Shown here in pieces: positions 5,832 to 8,124 of a DNA stretch of 8,124 bases. The DNA is from Methanobacteriota archaeon (GTDB taxonomy: Archaea > Altiarchaeota > Altiarchaeia > IMC4 > QMZM01). Under the pieces are notes generated by a model that searched no databases, was not told where the DNA came from, and saw nothing but the letters and a program-made list of their open reading frames with translations. Position numbers and translations under genes: made by a program. The stretch lies in NCBI GenBank assembly GCA_903930485.1, contig CAIYYO010000314.1, forward strand, positions 1-8,124, read 5' to 3'. Position 1 is the first letter of the stretch. Each line of letters begins with the position of its first letter.

Positions 5832-6406
5832 ATGCCGGCCTGCGGACCCGCAGGCTTTTCCTCCTTCACCGCGATCTCTCTTTCCGCTACTGCGAATTTA
5901 TTGCCGACCATGTGCATCAGGGCCCCGGCTTTCTTGAGGTCGATGCTCCCGTCTTTTGCCAGGACGTCGTCCCTGACGGTCATGTGCACCACCCTGCCGA
6001 CGACGAGGACATGGTCTCCGAAAGCTTTTTCATAATCGAAAAGGCACTCGAACCACGCAATGGCTTCCTGTATCGACGGCACGAGGGATTTTGCGGAAAT
6101 GATCTGGGTAAGCCCTGCTTTCGTAAGCTCGTCTATGCCGGTAGGCGGATTCTTGGTGCAGGACCAGAGAGATCCTATCATCTTCTCGGGCATGACGTTT
6201 ATCACGAACTCCCTGATCTCGTGCAGATTGCTAGCAGGAACGCTTTTGACGCCTATCGAAACCGCAATCATGGGAGGCTCTATCGAGAGAGGCATTACGA
6301 AGCTTATGGGCGTTGCATTCGTGCTCTTCTCCTTGTCCGTGGTCGTGAGGAGTACCGCCGGCCTAGGGCCCAGGAACTTGTAAAACTTTTTTGGTTCTAA
6401 TTCCAT
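5828..6406 (-). CDS. Flavin reductase-like FMN-binding protein
   Basis: 192 residues. It matches the flavin reductase-like/DIM6-NTAB family (COG1853), a split beta-barrel that binds FMN, usually as a dimer. The visible blocks are PRPAVLLTTTD (14-24), TNATPISFVMPLSIEPPMIAVSIG (29-52), where the substrate or flavin phosphate is usually bound, SNLHEIREFVINVMP (59-73), and AFGDHVLVVGRVVHM (128-142). The C-terminal tail after about 175 is short, Lys/Glu/Pro-rich and poorly conserved. The family includes NAD(P)H-flavin reductases, flavoprotein oxidoreductase partners and proteins that simply carry FMN, so the exact reaction is open. It is cytoplasmic (no signal peptide). It is the first gene of a two-gene unit with the Cys-rich lipoprotein and diverges from hisS across 62 bases. 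Confidence 0.88.
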   Translation of the reverse strand: MELEPKKFYKFLGPRPAVLLTTTDKEKSTNATPISFVMPLSIEPPMIAVSIGVKSVPASNLHEIREFVINVMPEKMIGSLWSCTKNPPTGIDELTKAGLTQIISAKSLVPSIQEAIAWFECLFDYEKAFGDHVLVVGRVVHMTVRDDVLAKDGSIDLKKAGALMHMVGNKFAVAEREIAVKEEKPAGPQAGM

Positions 6407-6430
6407 AGTTATATATTATCATCGGGATTG

Positions 6431-6441
6431 AATAAAATAAT
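6431..6441. promoter_or_regulatory. AT-rich element between flavin reductase-like gene and hisS, possible shared TATA region
   Basis: The 62-base divergent gap holds an AT-only run of 11 bases. Read on the minus strand (TTATTTTATT) its centre is about 29 nt from the flavin reductase ATG. Read on the plus strand (AATAAAATAAT) it is about 33 nt from the hisS ATG, giving a leader of a few bases. It is a weaker consensus match than the other two TATA boxes, and direction cannot be assigned. Confidence 0.35.
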
Positions 6442-6468
6442 CTTTTACCTTTTTGCAAGAATACGAAC

Positions 6469-7713
6469 ATGAAAATAGAGAAACCCAAGGGCACGCGGGA
6501 TTTCGCGCCCGAAGAGATGGAGGCCCGCAAATACATCGAGCGTGAGATAGCCGGCATGTTCACGAGATACGGATTCAGGCAGATCCGGACTCCGTCTTTC
6601 GAGCACGTCGAGCTTTTCGAGAAAAAATCAGGAGAAGAGATAAGCACGCACATGTACGCTTTCGAAGACAAGAAGGGACGGATGATGTGCCTTCGCCCGG
6701 AGGAGACCGCCTCGGTCTGCCGGATGTACGCCGAAACCCTCAGGACCAAACAGAAGCCGCTGAAGCTGTATTACTTCGACCCCATGTTCAGGTACGAGGA
6801 GCCGCAGAAAGGCAGATACAGGGAGTTTTGGCAGATGGGGCTCGAACTGATAGGCCCTTCCGGCCCGGAGAGCGACGCCGAGGTCATTTCAGTCGCGTAT
6901 GAATCGCTCAAGAAGATCGGCGTCCAGAACGTCCTGGAGATAGGCCATCTCGGAGTCCTGAAAGGCTTCCTCGAAGACAGGAATGTCCCTGAAGCAGACC
7001 AGCGAAAGATCCTTGCATGCATCGACAAGAACGATATCGAAGGATTGAGGAAGCTGTCGGTCGAAAAGGCTTTATACGAATTAATCGGCCTTAAAGGAGG
7101 AAAAGAGGTCCTTGCGAAAGCTGAGAAGCACCTGAAAAACTGCGAACGTTCGATGAAATCGCTTACCGAACTCCGAAATATCATCGACACGCTCGACTTC
7201 CTGGGAATAGAATACCTGATAAACCTCGGGATCGCAAGAGGCCTCGAATATTATACCGGCATGGTCTTCGAAATAAGGGTCGCTGGCCTCGGCGCACAGA
7301 ACCAGATATGCGGCGGGGGCAGGTACGACAACCTGATAGAGCTCTTCTCGGGCCTCAGCGTCCCGGCCGTCGGGTTCGCCTACGGCTTCGACAGAGTCGT
7401 CGAAGCCGCCCAACTACAAAAGATAGAAACCCCGGCAAGAACGATCGATGCCGTGATAGCGCCCGCGAGCCCGGAGATGAAGAAGGAGGCGTTCAAGATA
7501 GCAGCGGCTCTGAGGAAGGATTACGTCGTCGACTACGACCTGATGGACAGGAAGCTCGGGAAGATCCTCGAATATGCCGCCGAAGCGAAAGCCAGGTACG
7601 TGATAATAGTCGGGGCCAAAGACCTTGCCCTCGGGCAGGTGACCCTAAGAGACATGACATCCGGCGAACAGAAGATAATAAAAATCGAAGAAATAGGCAA
7701 GGCCTTGAAGTGA
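6469..7713 (+). CDS. hisS: Histidyl-tRNA synthetase
   Basis: 414 residues. A class II aminoacyl-tRNA synthetase that joins histidine to tRNA-His using ATP in the cytoplasm. The N-terminal KPKGTRDFAPEE (5-16) and YGFRQIRTPSFEHVELF (34-50) form the motif 1 region. Motif 2 is FRYEEPQKGRYREFWQ (107-122). The HisRS-specific histidine-binding block is ARGLEYYTGMVFE (256-268, with Arg257 at the catalytic Arg position), then CGGGRYDNL (281-289), and motif 3 is VGFAYGFDRV (301-310). The C-terminal anticodon-binding domain occupies about 325-414 (DAVIAP to VTLRDMTSGEQ). The blocks are complete and in order, with no frameshift. Motif 3 has GFDR where many bacterial enzymes have GxER. The start is the first ATG, giving the expected N-terminus, with no Shine-Dalgarno sequence ahead of it. 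The gene ends 12 bases before the opposing pilin-like gene's stop. Confidence 0.97.
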   Translation: MKIEKPKGTRDFAPEEMEARKYIEREIAGMFTRYGFRQIRTPSFEHVELFEKKSGEEISTHMYAFEDKKGRMMCLRPEETASVCRMYAETLRTKQKPLKLYYFDPMFRYEEPQKGRYREFWQMGLELIGPSGPESDAEVISVAYESLKKIGVQNVLEIGHLGVLKGFLEDRNVPEADQRKILACIDKNDIEGLRKLSVEKALYELIGLKGGKEVLAKAEKHLKNCERSMKSLTELRNIIDTLDFLGIEYLINLGIARGLEYYTGMVFEIRVAGLGAQNQICGGGRYDNLIELFSGLSVPAVGFAYGFDRVVEAAQLQKIETPARTIDAVIAPASPEMKKEAFKIAAALRKDYVVDYDLMDRKLGKILEYAAEAKARYVIIVGAKDLALGQVTLRDMTSGEQKIIKIEEIGKALK

Positions 7714-7725
7714 AGGGATAATCTC

Positions 7726-8124
7726 TTATTCAACGCTTCCGTGGCATTCGCCCACGCTGTTGTGATTTATGTTCGACGCAAGGTTCTGATAAACAATCGT
7801 CGTATCTGCGCGGTAATAGGTACCCTTTGTAGGCGGTGTGCATGTTGCCGGGAAGCCGACCAGGTAGTTTTCGCCTGCCTGTAGATCTTTATAGAAGCCA
7901 AGAGTAGGCGGCCAATGGCATTTTACAGTCCCCATCGTTATGTTGACCTCAGTCAGCCTGACTTTTACGCCTGCGTCGTTGAGCAGCGTCATAGTCACGT
8001 TGCTTTCAACGCTGGACGCCTTCTGGTCCGTGGGGAAGAGCTGCGAGAAACCCGTGCATCCCTGAGGAGTCGTCGGCGGGGTGAAGGCCCCCATCTGCCA
8101 GAGGACTATCACTGCCATGGACAT
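7726..8124 (-). CDS. Type IV pilin-like protein, partial (5' end outside window)
   Basis: 132 residues are visible. The frame is open to the window edge, so the ATG at 8124 is probably internal. The first residues, MAVIVLWQMGAF, look like the end of a hydrophobic helix of a class III (prepilin-type) signal. In archaeal pilin-like proteins this is preceded by a short charged leader and an EYLMTYGW-type stretch, but that part is not present here. A Pro/Thr turn (TPPTTPQGC) leads into a beta-rich head with four Cys (23, 69, 95, 127), possibly two disulfides. The head ends with TTIVYQNLASNINHNSVGECHGSVE, resembling the YxxxxxxxxHxSxGxxxG ending that I recall from such proteins. A role as surface pilus or adhesion subunit is inferred. 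The assignment depends on the missing N-terminus. Confidence 0.65.
   Translation of the reverse strand: MSMAVIVLWQMGAFTPPTTPQGCTGFSQLFPTDQKASSVESNVTMTLLNDAGVKVRLTEVNITMGTVKCHWPPTLGFYKDLQAGENYLVGFPATCTPPTKGTYYRADTTIVYQNLASNINHNSVGECHGSVE

Overview
This 8.1-kb window is gene-dense (about 50-55% GC by eye) and almost certainly archaeal. The evidence is: near-canonical archaeal TATA boxes at a fixed distance of about 27 nt from start codons with almost no leader (TTTATAT at 3991-3997 and TTTAAATA at 2961-2968, both minus strand); no consistent Shine-Dalgarno signals; several lipoproteins with long Thr/Ser linkers; a class II histone deacetylase-like amidohydrolase; and the C-terminal part of what looks like a small type IV pilin-like protein of a kind I recall from archaeal (often DPANN) genomes. 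I cannot place the lineage more precisely. No stretch above 300 bases lacks a gene. I see no rRNA, tRNA, CRISPR array or transposase.

Layout. A 3' fragment of a YprB-like RNase H-fold exonuclease runs rightward at the left edge (1-432). It meets, tail to tail with a 7-base overlap, a leftward five-gene cluster (3967 to 426): a two-domain Thr-rich lipoprotein, a one-domain paralogue of it, the manganese exporter MntP, a transglutaminase-like lipoprotein, and a lipoprotein with a signal-peptidase-I (S26) fold that appears to have lost its catalytic residues. The last four genes are separated by only 3, -4 and 4 bases, so they are probably co-expressed. A TATA box lies ahead of the first gene, and a second lies in the 44-base gap before the second gene.

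Divergent from this cluster is a complete histone deacetylase/acetylpolyamine amidohydrolase-family gene (4008-5060). Its 3' end overlaps by 33 bases a leftward pair: a flavin reductase-like FMN-binding protein, and a very Cys-rich lipoprotein whose likely GTG start overlaps the flavin reductase stop. A 62-base divergent gap then leads to hisS (histidyl-tRNA synthetase, 6469-7713), which ends 12 bases from the 3' end of the partial pilin-like gene entering from the right edge.

How the parts fit. hisS, the exonuclease and the deacetylase-like enzyme are cytoplasmic. Most of the rest is cell-surface material: five predicted lipoproteins and one pilin-like protein within 8 kb. The most unusual item is the 426-3967 cluster, which combines a duplicated, undescribed-looking beta-type lipoprotein domain, a manganese exporter, a transglutaminase-like protein and a dead S26-fold protein. 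Its joint function is unknown; a cell-envelope system linked to metal homeostasis is only a guess.
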